This document shows positions 53,085 to 64,000 of a stretch of DNA of 64,000 nucleotides, in pieces. Numbering within the stretch: the first letter of the stretch is position 1; the number at the start of each line of letters is the position of its first letter. The stretch lies in the NCBI GenBank assembly GCA_028641055.1, contig CM054060.1, positions 316,499,344-316,563,343 on the forward strand, given 5' to 3'. The position numbers were made by a program, and so were the translations under genes. The notes under the pieces were generated by a model. It did no database searches. It was not told where the DNA came from and was given only the letters and a program-made list of their open reading frames with translations. The stretch is from Alopecurus myosuroides. Taxonomy: Eukaryota > Streptophyta > Magnoliopsida > Poales > Poaceae.

Positions 53085-56000
53085 ATGGTGAATCGGGGAA
53101 CCGGCGGCGGCGGCGAGGAGGCGCCACCGGCGCAGCAGCGCCTCGTCTTCGCCTACTACATCACCGGCCACGGCTTCGGCCACGCCACACGCACCCTAGA
53201 GGTCCGCCCCTGTTCCCCGTTTCCGTGGGCGCAAGAAGTGAGACGCTCTGTCCTGCGTTTTTTGATTAATTCAGTTCGATTCGATTGGCAGGTGGTGCGG
53301 CACCTGATCGGCGCGGGCCACGACGTGCACGTGGTCACCGCCGCGCCGGAGTTCGTCTTCACCACCGAGATCGACTCCCCCAGCCTCCACATCCGCAGGG
53401 TCCTGCTCGACTGCGGCGCCGTGCAGGCGGACGCGCTCACCGTCGACCGGCTCGCGTCCCTCGAGAAGGTCCGTACGTCCTCCGGCCAGATAATATACAC
53501 CGTGTCGTCTCTCTCTATCCCCTGCTCCCAGCCCTGTGGCTGGCTCACTGTAACTGACCGCGCGGTGGAATGCAGTACCATCAGACGGCCGTGGTGCCGC
53601 GCGACGCCATCCTCAGGACTGAAGTGGAGTGGCTCGGCTCAATCAAGGCCGACTTAGTGGTACTTTTTCCTTTTTAATTTCTGGCGACGCATGCCAGTCG
53701 ATTTCTACTGTTGTATCGATCCCTACTACGTACATGGATTCCCGTGGAATCCCTGCTTATTACAGCATCTGAACCAAATCGTGGGCAGGTTTCAGATGTC
53801 GTCCCGGTGGCGTGCAGGGCGGCCGCAGACGCTGGCATCCGCTCCGTGTGCGTCACCAATTTCAGGTCAGCTGTTTGTTTGTGTGCGTCAGTCTTGGTGT
53901 CACGCGCACCATGATGCTCACCTGAAATTGGACTCAGTTATAGCTTCCAGTTATTTATTTTTTTTGCATGATTTTTTTTGTGTGTGTGGAAAGATAAACT
54001 TATTTTTGGTTTCCTAACATACATAAAATGTCTCATCTCCGATTTGCAGTTGGGACTTCATCTATGCAGAGTATGTCGTAGCAGCTGGAAACCATCATCG
54101 CTCAATTGTTTGGCAGGTGCCTTTGATTACAGACTTGCTTCCCTTTTGTAACGACTACTAACACCAAATGGGCATGCTAAATCCAAGTTTTAAGATTTAT
54201 ACCTTCCAAAAAACAAAAAAATCCCTGTGGAGCAAATTTTCTTAAAATATTTAGAGTAAATACATTCTTACTCTATATGCATGCAGTTCTTGTCGTCGGC
54301 ATCTATATGTCTCCTTAATATTGTGCCATTTACCGTGTACATATGCAAGCTGAGATTTATTAATTCTGTTTAATAACCATGTACATATGTTGATAATAAT
54401 TGTAGATAGCAGAGGATTACTCACATTGTGAGTTCTTACTACGACTCCCTGGATACTGCCCTAGTATGTCCCTGTGCCCGAGTGATTATATTTCCAAATT
54501 TCTTAAATCTTGATTTGCACTTCTCATGAATAAAAATGCGATTGATTCTATCCTGTATAGTGCCTGCTTTCCGTGATGTAATTGACGTGCCCCTTGTGGT
54601 GAGAAGGTTACATAAATCTAGATCTGAGGTATGTATGATTCTTCTCCAGCGTGTCATCCTACGAACCTAACCGACATTTCTGTTTCTAACTTATATACTT
54701 TTCATATATCAGGTGAGAAAGGAACTAGGAATTGCAGATGATGTCAAGGTGGTCATTTTCAACTTTGGAGGACAGGTGGACATTAACTAACCAGGACATT
54801 CTGTTTTCTTATACATAGATGCTTTACTTCATTTTTATTAGCTTAACTGTTGGCAGCCGGCAGGATGGAAACTGAAGAAAGAGTGGTTGCCTGATGGTTG
54901 GCTTTGTTTGGTATGTTTTGTCTGAACGTCAACAAACTTCTGTTCAGTTCAATGCCTTTTCAACCTTCCTGGCTAACATTATGCTATTTTTTGACAGGTG
55001 TGCGGTGCATCTGAGACTCAAGAGCTTCCTCCAAATTACATCAAGCTTGCAAAGGATGCCTATACACCTGATTTAATGGCAGCATCTGACTGCATGCTTG
55101 GTAATACAATATTACAATGTTATATCCATTGGTGTTAAGGGTTATTTCTTTGTAGTTCCTCTTCTTGCCTGACCCAGTTCTGGTGGTTCACTCATGTAGG
55201 CAAAATTGGATATGGTACCGTGAGTGAGGCTTTGGCGTACAAGCTGCCATTTGTATTTGTTCGTAGAGATTATTTCAACGAGGAGCCTTTTTTGCGCAAC
55301 ATGCTTGAGGTTGAAACATTTCCGAGTCACCTTATGTAACTGGTCTTTCAGAGCTATGTAAGCGTATCATTTAAGTACCATGACACCCTTTCGCTCTTTT
55401 GTTCCTTACAAAACAGCACTATCAATGTGGCATTGAGATGATACGGAGGGATTTACTTACCGGTCATTGGAAACCTTATCTTCTGCGAGCTTTAACACTC
55501 CAGCCCTGCTATGATGGTCCAATTAATGGTGGTGAGGTAATGTTGATGATTCTATTTCCATAAAACAACTAGACATTTTTTTAATATAGAAAGCATTTAA
55601 ATAGCATGCAGAATCAGTTCTTAAAAAAAATCAGGTAGCATTAAGTTTATATCCCATTTCTTTTTTTTCTTAAAAAAAATATGCAAAATATTTATGCAGC
55701 CTACTAATTCGTTGAACTGCATTGCAAACGTCCTTTTAAATATTCTAAGCTTAAAATATTTCATTCAGGTGGCTGCACGTATCCTCCATGATACTGCTGT
55801 AGGGAAGAAGAATATTACCGGCAAGGTGAGTGACTGTACAATATAATAATGCTGACTATGGTCAACATACTTAGTTTTACCTTCTGTTGCACCTTAATTC
55901 TCGTATCGACTCAGTCTTCTGATATATCTTTGTGTTGTTATGAAGCTAGAGATTTGCTTGAGTTGTCTTCATATAGTGTCATACTCTTTATTTATTTATT

Positions 56001-59000
56001 TATCTGCATAGTGTCATTCCGAAATTTCTTGCTTTCACACTTAATATAATTAATATATATAATAAATAAGAGAACTATCATTGCTTGTCCCAATAGTTGT
56101 TAAAAAGGAGTTCCACTCTAGAAGTTCAAAAGCAAATTGTAGGACTTCTCGTGGAACTATTCGTATTGCTGATAACTGCTAAGTTGGAATGTGCATTTGC
56201 TGCTTTGAAAATTTCTTCAAACCCTATAAACTCTTATAATCAAATTTCACATCTCTTGGACTTATTTAATAAATCTTCTTTCTTGCACAATTTTAGTTGA
56301 GCGGGGCAAGACGATTACGTGATGCCATAGTGCTAGGATACCAACTACAGAGGGCTCCAGGGAGAGATGTAGGAATTCCTGACTGGTATTCTCTCTCCGA
56401 GAAAGAAATCGGTGTTCGGCCAGCAGTAGCACCCGCGTCTCCTGGGATTAATGGAAGTGCAGAGTCGTAAGTTTCATACTTCCTTTCTTTCTCCTTATCA
56501 TTTGCAGTTTCTCCTTTTAAATATCTTTACCTTTTTGTCAGATCTTTTGAGGACTTCGAGATTCTCCATGGGGACATGCAAGGATTAACTGATACTATGG
56601 CTTTCTTGACGAGTTTATCCGGACTTGTTGCAAATGATCCAAGGAGCCCTGAAAAGCAATCTCGAGAGAGGACTGCTGCTTCCGTACTCTTTGACTTGGA
56701 GGTATGCAGCTCTGTCTGTCCAATTTCTGAATACTTAATTAATGTAACCTGTCTCAAGTTCTGCTTCTTTTCTCTATACTAGACTAGAGGTAAAGCAAAA
56801 GTTACAACCATGTCTGGTGACACCTTTCACATCTCGGAGGAAAGTATATTGTCAAATGAGATTCATGTGCAATGTTAATTAGTGATTTGTTCTGTTGCAG
56901 GAGGAAATATATGTTGCACGAGCACCTGGACGATTAGATGTCATGGGTGGTATTGCAGATTATTCAGGAAGTCTTGTATTACAGGTTATCCTAATTTATT
57001 TTTTTCTATTGCATGTCAATTCTACGAAAATAGTAAAAATAAAATTTCAATAATTCCGGGTTATAGAGGGATCGGTTATCTTCTTTGATATTGATCACCA
57101 TTCTACTTTTTGTCAGAAGAACCAACTTTTAGGGAATCGATTCATTTAATATATTTATGAAATAAAATGGAAGGTGCATGTCTGATTGGCGTTGTGTTTG
57201 TCCAACTACCAGATGCCCATTCGAGAGGCCTGTCATGTTGCTATTCAGAGAAGTGATCCTATCAAGCAGAAGCTATGGAAGCATACTCAGGCTAGACAGC
57301 TAGCAAATGGAGCAGTGCCAGTGGTGCAAATTGTATGTATAATTAACTATCCAGGCCTCTTTATCCCCTTCTATTGCACATAGGAATGGTTCATACAGAT
57401 TTTTTTAAGCTTTCATTTCTTACATTGTTCATTGGATAACTAAAAACAATCAGCATGTTAAGTTCTATTTTTTTGCTTTTGCTCGTTTGAACAGCAGCCA
57501 AAGTAGACGTGGCATGTTTAGTTGAGTGAGTAATATGCTCATTTGGACAACTGGGTGTCCCTTTAAACTATTTTTGCAGGTATCATTTGGCTCTGAATTG
57601 AGTAATCGTGCACCAACCTTCGACATGGATCTGTCTGATTTCATGGATGGTGACAAACCAATGTCCTATGATAAGGCCAAAGAATACTTCTCCCAGGACC
57701 CATCCCAAAAGTAAGAAAAATGCTTAGCGTGCCTCTGTAAATAATAGCATGGCATGCGTGTTTTTATTAACAAACCTGGTGTATCTCAGATGGGCTGCCT
57801 ACGTTGCTGGAACAATTCTTGTGTTGATGACTGAACTAGGTGTTCAGTTCACTGACAGCATGAGCATTTTGGTCAGTATTAACCCTTTCTGCTATGTTTC
57901 ATCAAAAATACTACTCCCTCCGATCCATATTAATAGGTGTTGAAGTGGATGTATCTAGCAATAAAACATGTCTAGATACATCCACTTCAGCACCTATTAA
58001 TATGGATCGGAGGGAGTATCAAACTTTAAATGTAAAATTTCATTTATTTTTCACCTTTCTCAAACTGGGGAGGTTTCTTTAAGAATTCTTCTGCAAATGA
58101 TGGTGTGTGTTAATTAAATGCTAATTATTCATCAGGCATCTTTTTAACATTTTATTTTTAAACAGCACTTTGATTGATAAATAGTTTTATTCTGTCATAC
58201 ATAATTGTAACTGGACTTCTTGTATGTCCATTTATTGATATTTTTGTTTGAATTCTCAGGTTTCTTCTTCTGTTCCTGAAGGCAAAGGTGTTTCCTCTTC
58301 TGCATCAGTGGAGGTTGCTACCATGTCTGCTATTGCTGCAGTCTATGGTTAGTAGATTGAATACAGAGATGCTTGTTTCTTGTAGAAAAATCTTATAGAA
58401 TGGTTCACATTTATGTTAATATTAGTTGAACTCCCAAGTTCTGCAGCTACTGGTGCACATTTAACTTAACTGAACATGCTAAACGACATTAACCCATATG
58501 CTTTTCTTTGCTGTAGGTTTAAATATTGCTCCAAGGGATCTTGCTATACTCTGTCAAAAGGTAGTGTTTATAAAGATAAAGATACCCCTTGATGGGTTTG
58601 AAACTGTGTTGCGGTCATTACTTAATCCTCTGTTCAAGTGAGTCATCCATTGGCGAAAAATTCTGCAGGTTGAGAATCACGTTGTCGGGGCTCCATGTGG
58701 TGTAATGGACCAAATGACATCTGCTTGTGGAGAAGCCAACAAACTTCTTGCAATGGTTTGCCAGGTTAGTGAGGTTTATCATGTTCATATAGGCTATAGC
58801 TGGTTGATACAATCATTCATCCAGTCCAGCTCTGAGATCTTTGTATTTATTGTGTCAACTTTCATGCAGCCTGCAGAAGTGAAAGAATTGGTTAGCATTC
58901 CAACCCATATACGATTTTGGGGTCTCGACTCCGGGATACGACATAGGTAGATCTTGTCCTGATTGTGCTTTGTGTTCTCCGCAGCTGATTTGACAAGCTA

Positions 59001-60545
59001 ACTTCACTCTCCTTTGTGTTATATAGTGTTGGCGGGACCGATTACGGATCTGTGAGGGTAGGCACATATATGGGACGCAAGATGATTAAGTGTGCTGCAT
59101 CTGACCTAATTTCTCAATCCTTTCCATCTACTACTACGCAATCATGCGATGGTTCTGAAGAATATGAAAAATATGGAGTGGATCTTCTGAAATCTGAAGC
59201 TTCACTGCAGTATTTGTGCAACCTAGCACCTCATAGGTCTGATTTATGTTGATAAGATTGATGAAGACTTGTGCTGTTTTGCTTGCATTGCCGTATTCCA
59301 TGTCATGTAGATTCTCATGCTAACTCTTCTACTACAGATATGAAGCTGCCTATGCAAGAGATATTCCTGAGGTCATTACCGGGGATGAGTTTTTGGAGAA
59401 ATATGGAGATCACAACGACGCAGTAACAGTTGTTGACCCAAAAAGATCTTACAGTGTGAAGGCTCCAACTAGACATCCCATATACGAGAACTTCCGTGTT
59501 GAGGTTTGATATCTTAACCCATATGGCTTATTCTTCCATTGTTGATGAAAACCTGCATAATGATGTTTGGTTCTTCTTTTCTTTGCATTGCTACATGTTC
59601 ACTAAATTTGCATGTCAGGTAACTTTTGTTGAGGTTAAATATCAGAAACCTTTAAAAGCTTGTTTTCGATACACAGTGCACAGAGAGATGCCCTCTTGTT
59701 TTATCTGAAGTTAGATAACACCAAAAATACCTTTGATAAAACTTGCGCTCATGACATGCTCATGTGTAGGCCTTCAAAGCATTGTTAACAGCAGCCAAAA
59801 CAGACGAGCAACTTTCAGCCCTTGGAGAGCTTATGTATCAGGTAGATTTTATCCACTTTTGGCACTTATATATGAATCCACATACTTCTGTATTACCAAG
59901 GGAGCTCACTAGTAACCATCTTGTTTTCTCCTTGACGGCAGTGTCATTACAGCTACAATGCTTGCGGTCTTGGTTCTGATGGAACTGACAGGCTAGTGAA
60001 TCTAGTACAAGAAATTCAGCACAGGAAGACAACTTCGCAAAATGGAGGCCCTAGTCTATTTGGTGCGAAGATCACGGGCGGAGGATCTGGTGGTTCGGTT
60101 TGTGTGATTGGGAAAAATTGCCTGAAAAGCAGTGAAGAGATTCTCGAGGTAGGTTTCTATTTATTGCTTCCTTGTACATGCCGAAGTTTTCGAACTGTAG
60201 GCACCTTTTAGATAAAAGGCGATAACGCCCGACTTTAATTAATAAAGCCAGTATGGCCAGAGAGTATAGATGCTGAGGAAATCAGCTTACAAGCAAAGGA
60301 ACAACAAGCAAAATAAACTACACACGACACACTGTAGGCACGTCAATGGGTATCCTAATATTTCTCCAAAGGAGAGCTACAGTTCACCGCAGTTTCCATC
60401 GAATGCTAACTTCATATTTGTTGGACCCTTTCAGGTTCAGAAAAGATACAAGGCAGCTACCGGCTACCTACCGATTCTTTTTGAGGGTTCTTCTCCAGGT
60501 GCTGGCAAATTTGGATACCTGAAGATTCGATGGCGGTCCGCATAA
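53085..60545 (+). CDS. ARA1: L-arabinokinase (GHMP kinase with N-terminal glycosyltransferase-like domain), 28 exons
   Basis: Phosphorylates L-arabinose at C1 with ATP for cell-wall sugar salvage to UDP-arabinose (family knowledge). Exons: 53085-53201, 53292-53468, 53576-53659, 53789-53865, 54050-54116, 54406-54463, 54561-54628, 54713-54775, 54857-54910, 54998-55100, 55200-55309, 55417-55536, 55769-55825, 56297-56466, 56542-56701, 56901-56984, 57213-57332, 57580-57710, 57790-57871, 58260-58347, 58517-58560, 58669-58764, 58870-58946, 59027-59236, 59338-59503, 59770-59841, 59942-60148, 60435-60545. All introns are GT-AG and phases close to 990 residues, near the plant family length (about 1000). 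N-terminal GHGFGHATR is at residues 28-36. GHMP motifs: [18 protein letters not shown] (about 502-519), [11 protein letters not shown] (about 640-650), [10 protein letters not shown] (about 928-937). No stop or frameshift is seen. Confidence 0.93.
57914..58016. mobile_element. Stowaway MITE in intron 19 of the arabinokinase gene
   Basis: 103 bp beginning CTCCCTCCGATCC and ending GGATCGGAGGGAG, flanked by TA (57912-57913 and 58017-58018). The two 45-base arms are inverted repeats with one mismatch, around a 13-base loop. Termini and TA target match the Stowaway group of Tc1/Mariner-derived MITEs. It is non-coding and lies well inside the intron. Confidence 0.93.
60194..60341 (-). mobile_element. 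Small LINE-like insertion in the last intron, with 11-bp TSD
   Basis: ACTGTAGGCAC occurs at 60194-60204 and 60331-60341, flanking 126 bp (60205-60330). On the minus strand the insert ends GGCTTTATTAATTAAAGTCG followed by GGCGTTATCGCC, resembling the 3' end of the LINE at about 27940. This suggests a 5'-truncated minus-strand LINE copy or a SINE that shares a LINE tail. It is about 95 bases from the acceptor of exon 28. Confidence 0.6.
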
Positions 60546-61325
60546 CATGTGCCTAACTGCAAACATTTGTGAAGAACCTGCATATAAGCTGTTCACATCA
60601 ACGCCCGCGGCATATCAGCTTGTTACCAGTAGATTGAAGATAACTCGTTGTAGTAATGGTACAATCTATCTACACAATAATGTTAACGATCTAGTGTAGA
60701 CTTGAAGAGCCAGTGGCCAGCTCCTGAAACTGTAAAATCCTGTTTATGATCTAATGCTTTTCACCAAGGTACATTAAGTACGTTTTAGAAGTGGTAAACA
60801 TCTCATTGGTCCACGAAGTTTCTTGCTCCGCCCGATGGCAATGTGCAGATTTTGTTGAATAAGGCTGGCTGCGACACTGCCACGTCACGAAGTTATGCAA
60901 TTTGCCTGGATCTTTCAGGTTTCAGCCATGCCTCGCACTCTTCCTCAACATAGGAGGCTGCAATATATGCCTGTGCAGACTGCGTGGAAAGTGATAAATT
61001 TGACCCAAATTTGACAGTTCAACATAAAATGAACCGAATTTGAAAATATTTCACAAACTGACCCTCAAAAGATTCAAAATATTTAACAAACCAGATGTTG
61101 TACATATCCAGCCATGTCTAGGTGTCTGTGATTGGATGGACAGGGCGTTGGTTGTACCTGTACACGGGGATCAAATTTCAGATTTATGATATTGTATGTC
61201 TCATTAAAGTTTGAGTGTAAGATGAAGAGCGGTGATATGGAGCTCGGGCTCCATGGAGCCCGTTTTTTTTGAATTATTCAAAAACGACTTTTTTAGGTTT
61301 CAAAAAGTTTGGGAAAAAAAAATCT
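60546..61325 (+). other. 3' flank of the arabinokinase gene
   Basis: Contains the 3' UTR (end not determinable by eye) and AT-rich intergenic sequence. A perfect 18-bp palindrome CGGGCTCCATGGAGCCCG lies at 61245-61262, probably the edge of an unidentified repeat. No gene is seen. Confidence 0.4.
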
Positions 61326-61521
61326 TGGTAGGGTGCTGTTGCAGCCCACCAAGAGTGGAGGAATCTACAAGAGATTTGGGCTGGGAGAGAGGGGAAATCT
61401 TTTTACTTTCCTGAAGCTTCGATGGCCCCTTCCTCTGGCCATTCACTTCTATGTATAAAGAATGTACAAGTTGCACACCAGTCCTCCTAACTTTCTAATA
61501 TACAAACAAGAGACTCCAACA
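61326..61521 (-). repeat. Copia-B 3' LTR (short)
   Basis: On the minus strand it starts TGTTGGAGTCTCTTG directly after the polypurine tract CTTGAGGGGGAG and probably ends CACCCTACCA at 61326, giving 196 bp. Short LTRs of this size are usual for several Copia lineages. The left boundary is tentative because the partner LTR is off the window. Confidence 0.55.
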
Positions 61522-61528
61522 CTCCCCC

Positions 61529-64000
61529 TCAAGATGGGGCAAATATATCAATTAGCCCCATCTTGTCACAAATTCTCATAAAAGACACAACACTAATTCC
61601 TTTGGTTAATACATCAGCTAACTGGCCTGTAGATTTAACAAAGCTAACTTGAAGTTGTCCCTCGTCCAGTTTCTCCTTGATGAAATGCCTATCAATTCCA
61701 ACATGCTTTGTTCTATCATGATGGACTGGGTTGTTGACTATATTGATACTAGCTTGATTATCACAATAGAGCCGAAGAGGCGCATCACCATACAAGCGAA
61801 GTTCAGTCAACAATATCCTCAACCACATTAACTCACATAATCCCGAAGCCATTGATCTAAGTTCTGCCTCTGCCGTGGATCGAGCAACAACACTTTGCTT
61901 CTTGCTCCTCCAACTAACAAGATTGCCGCCAACCAATACGCAGTAACCTGAAGTAGACCGTCTATCATCCAAACATCCAGCCCAGTCAGCATCTGTGTAT
62001 CCCTCTATTCTCAGGTGCCCATGATTAGAAAATAGAATCCCCTTCCCAGGACAACTTTTAAGATATCGTAATATTCTATTTACCGCATCCAAATGACCAG
62101 ACCGGGGATCATGCATGTATCGGCTTACAACACTAACAGCATATGCGATATCTGGCCTTGTGTGTGATAAGTAAATTAAACGACCAACTAACCTCTGATA
62201 TTGATTCTTGTCTACTGGTTCACCTGAGCTTGATAGAATATGATGATTCTGTTCAATTGGTGTTGCTGCTGGTTTACAACATAACATGCTTGTCTCATTA
62301 AGAAAGTCAAGCACATATTTTCTTTGTGAAAGGTATATACCTTTTGCCCCATATGCCACCTCAATTCCTAGAAAGTAGTGAAGATAACCCAGGTCCTTGA
62401 CTTCAAATATTCTTGCCAATGTCCTTTTCAAGCACTGTATTTCCTCATCGTCATCCCCTGTAATTAATATGTCATCCACATACACCACAAGCATAGCAAT
62501 CTTACTATCATGAATCTTAAAGAAAAGAGTGTGATCAGCATTGCTTTGTTGATATCCTAGGGAGCAAATCTCCTTTCTAAACCTCCCGAACCAAGCCCTT
62601 GGTGACTGTTTAAGTCCATAAAGAGACTTCTTTAGTTTGCATACTTTACCTTCATTTTCATTACTACTAAATTCTGGAGTAATCTCCATGTAAACCTCTT
62701 CCTGCAAATCTCCATGTAGGAAGGAATTTTTGACATCCATTTGGAATAATTTCCACTTCAGGTTTGATGCTATTGAAATTAGTGTTCTTATAGTGTTCAT
62801 TTTTGCCACGGGAGCAAATGTTTCATCATAATCTACTCCATATGTTTGACTATACCCCTTCGCCACTAAACGAGCCTTATATCTTTCTACTCTTCCTTCG
62901 GGATTCTGCTTGACAGTAAATATCCACTTACAACCCACAATCTTCTTGCCTGCTGGAACTGGGGTTAATACCCACGTATTATTTTTGTCAAGTGCTGCCA
63001 TTTCTTCAAGCATTGCTGCTCTCCATCTTGGATCCCTTTTTGCCTCCTGCCAATCACGTGGAATAGGTGTTGCCGAATCTAGACAAGCTATAAATGATTT
63101 ATAACTAGGACCCAATGATGAATATGAAACATGATAAGAAATGTTATATGGTGACAGTTTTGACGGCAGTTTTCCAGCTGTAGTACGATGTTGCTTTCTG
63201 TGGGCAATGGGAATATCTAAGTCATCATATTCAGATGTAAGTGTACCATCGTGTGTAGAGGTTGATAGCGGAGTCTGGGATGAAGCCGATGGAGAAGGAA
63301 TTTCACCATGGGTGCCAAGCTGCTCTTGGGATTCGAGATGTTGTATCACTAGAGTATGTTCCTCCCCCTGCATCTGATGCTCCCCTTCCTTGCGCTTTCT
63401 ACGTTTATACACTTGGAGGTCATGTTCTTCATTTGGATTTGGCCACCTTGCTTCATTTGGTATACCTTGTTGCTGCTCCCCTTGCTCATGTTCTTGTTCT
63501 GGTTCTATTGTATCCTCATCTCCTGTTGGTATCATGCCAACAATCATTTCTCTTGATGATTGACAGTCCTCTTCTTCTTTATCTCCCCCTTTCTCGCAGT
63601 CCACATTTAAGACATCATTAGCAAACAAATCAGGGAAAACATCAGTTAGATCAGTTGGTTCACCATAAAATGACTCATGTTCCCTCAAAATTACATCCAT
63701 ACTCACAAACATCCTTTTTTCAGAGGGACACCAACATTTGTAACCTTTCTGTTTTCCTGAGTATCCAACAAATATACATTTTAAAGCTCTAGGATCTAAC
63801 TTTCCAACACTTGGTCTATAATCTTTCACAAAACAAACACAACCAAACACCTTTGGTGGAATGACATATGTAGTCCTACCTGCCAAACACTCAATCGGAG
63901 TCTTATAACCCAACACTCTAGATGACATTCTATTCATCAAGTATGCAGCAGTCATCACTGCCTCACTCCATAGAAACTTTGGGACATTCATCGCCATCAT
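61529..64000 (-). CDS. Copia-B polyprotein, C-terminal 823 codons (integrase end, RT, RNase H)
   Basis: Open to the window edge without a stop. Integrase C-terminal part: FLWSEAVMTAAYLMNRMSSR and KVFGCVCFVKDYRPSVGKLD, IFVGYSGKQKGYKCW. Linker with acidic and Gln-rich sequence. RT: MAALDKNNTWVLTPVPAGKK, VERYKARLVAKGYSQTYGVD, MDVKNSFLHGDLQEEVYM (the family usually has NAFLHG), KSLYGLKQSPRAWF and catalytic VVYVDDILITGDDD. RNase H: YTDADWAGCLDDRRSTSGYC, ARSTAEAELRSM, LYCDNQASINI. Ends RICDKMGLIDIFAPS eight bases before the LTR. The intact frame suggests a recent, possibly functional element; its 5' half is off the window. Confidence 0.9.
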   Translation of the reverse strand: MMAMNVPKFLWSEAVMTAAYLMNRMSSRVLGYKTPIECLAGRTTYVIPPKVFGCVCFVKDYRPSVGKLDPRALKCIFVGYSGKQKGYKCWCPSEKRMFVSMDVILREHESFYGEPTDLTDVFPDLFANDVLNVDCEKGGDKEEEDCQSSREMIVGMIPTGDEDTIEPEQEHEQGEQQQGIPNEARWPNPNEEHDLQVYKRRKRKEGEHQMQGEEHTLVIQHLESQEQLGTHGEIPSPSASSQTPLSTSTHDGTLTSEYDDLDIPIAHRKQHRTTAGKLPSKLSPYNISYHVSYSSLGPSYKSFIACLDSATPIPRDWQEAKRDPRWRAAMLEEMAALDKNNTWVLTPVPAGKKIVGCKWIFTVKQNPEGRVERYKARLVAKGYSQTYGVDYDETFAPVAKMNTIRTLISIASNLKWKLFQMDVKNSFLHGDLQEEVYMEITPEFSSNENEGKVCKLKKSLYGLKQSPRAWFGRFRKEICSLGYQQSNADHTLFFKIHDSKIAMLVVYVDDILITGDDDEEIQCLKRTLARIFEVKDLGYLHYFLGIEVAYGAKGIYLSQRKYVLDFLNETSMLCCKPAATPIEQNHHILSSSGEPVDKNQYQRLVGRLIYLSHTRPDIAYAVSVVSRYMHDPRSGHLDAVNRILRYLKSCPGKGILFSNHGHLRIEGYTDADWAGCLDDRRSTSGYCVLVGGNLVSWRSKKQSVVARSTAEAELRSMASGLCELMWLRILLTELRLYGDAPLRLYCDNQASINIVNNPVHHDRTKHVGIDRHFIKEKLDEGQLQVSFVKSTGQLADVLTKGISVVSFMRICDKMGLIDIFAPS

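Noticed and set aside
53085..53657. Continuous 190-codon reading from the arabinokinase ATG
   Set aside because: It runs through introns 1 and 2. Splicing at GT-AG sites restores the family sequence (TLE-VVRHL and LEK-YHQTA), so the unspliced frame is not real.
61245..61262. Perfect 18-bp palindrome near the Copia-B LTR
   Set aside because: Could be a terminator-like stem or repeat edge, but no second terminus or target duplication was found, so I did not call an element.
1..64000. CRISPR arrays, bacterial operons, tRNA or rRNA genes
   Set aside because: The repeats are LTRs and MITE arms, genes have spliceosomal introns, and no cloverleaf or rRNA-like sequence was noticed; tRNA-like matches are retrotransposon primer-binding sites.

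Overview
The window looks like a large, repeat-dense grass genome, most likely Pooideae/Triticeae (inference). The reasons are deeply nested Athila-type, Tat-type and Copia LTR retrotransposons, a Stowaway MITE with CTCCCTCCG ends, and short phase-conserved plant introns. Only one ordinary host gene is intact: a 28-exon L-arabinokinase gene at 53085-60545 (+). I saw no rRNA, tRNA or CRISPR array.

Layout, left to right. (1) 1-9596: a non-autonomous Athila-type LTR retrotransposon ('Athila-A', +) that keeps gag and protease remnants but has no reverse transcriptase, RNase H or integrase. The 1-1506 segment repeats the 3' internal part of the element, so the window opens inside a tandem LTR-internal-LTR-internal-LTR array. 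(2) 9597-20251: a Tat-type Ty3/gypsy element on the minus strand ('Tat-A'), broken at its left by Athila-A. It has gag, protease, RT, two RNase H domains and integrase, plus an oppositely oriented, intron-containing extra gene at 9597-12182 (+). (3) 20252-21410, 27969-29554 and 51243-51257: pieces of the leader and one roughly 2.5-kb LTR of a minus-strand Copia-type element ('Copia-long'), the outermost layer of the nest. (4) 21411-27968: a decayed LINE with an 18-bp target-site duplication, inserted in that LTR. (5) 29555-51237: an Athila-type element with decayed full pol ('Athila-B', +), flanked by GGGGG. (6) 30269-41515: a second Tat-type element ('Tat-B', +) inside the Athila-B 5' LTR, flanked by ATTAG. 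It carries a 1376-bp tandem duplication, lacks RNase H and integrase, and has the same antisense gene at 37478-40422 (-). (7) 51246-52402: a degenerate unrecognised coding fragment. (8) 53085-60545: the L-arabinokinase gene, with a Stowaway MITE and a small LINE-like insertion in introns. (9) 61326-64000: the 3' half of an apparently intact Copia element on the minus strand, convergent with the host gene.

How it fits together. The TSDs and interrupted sequences give a relative order. Copia-long landed in an older coding fragment and was hit by the LINE, Tat-A and Athila-B. Tat-B then entered Athila-B, and Athila-A entered Tat-A. LTR divergence counted by eye agrees: the inner elements have more similar LTRs than Athila-B.

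The most interesting feature is the extra gene shared by Tat-A and Tat-B. It lies between pol and the 3' LTR on the opposite strand. In Tat-B I can reconstruct six exons with five GT-AG introns, giving 831 residues with one in-frame stop, and a consensus TATA box upstream. Exon lengths are identical in the two diverged copies for four of the exons. It looks like a separately transcribed, spliced accessory gene carried by a retrotransposon.
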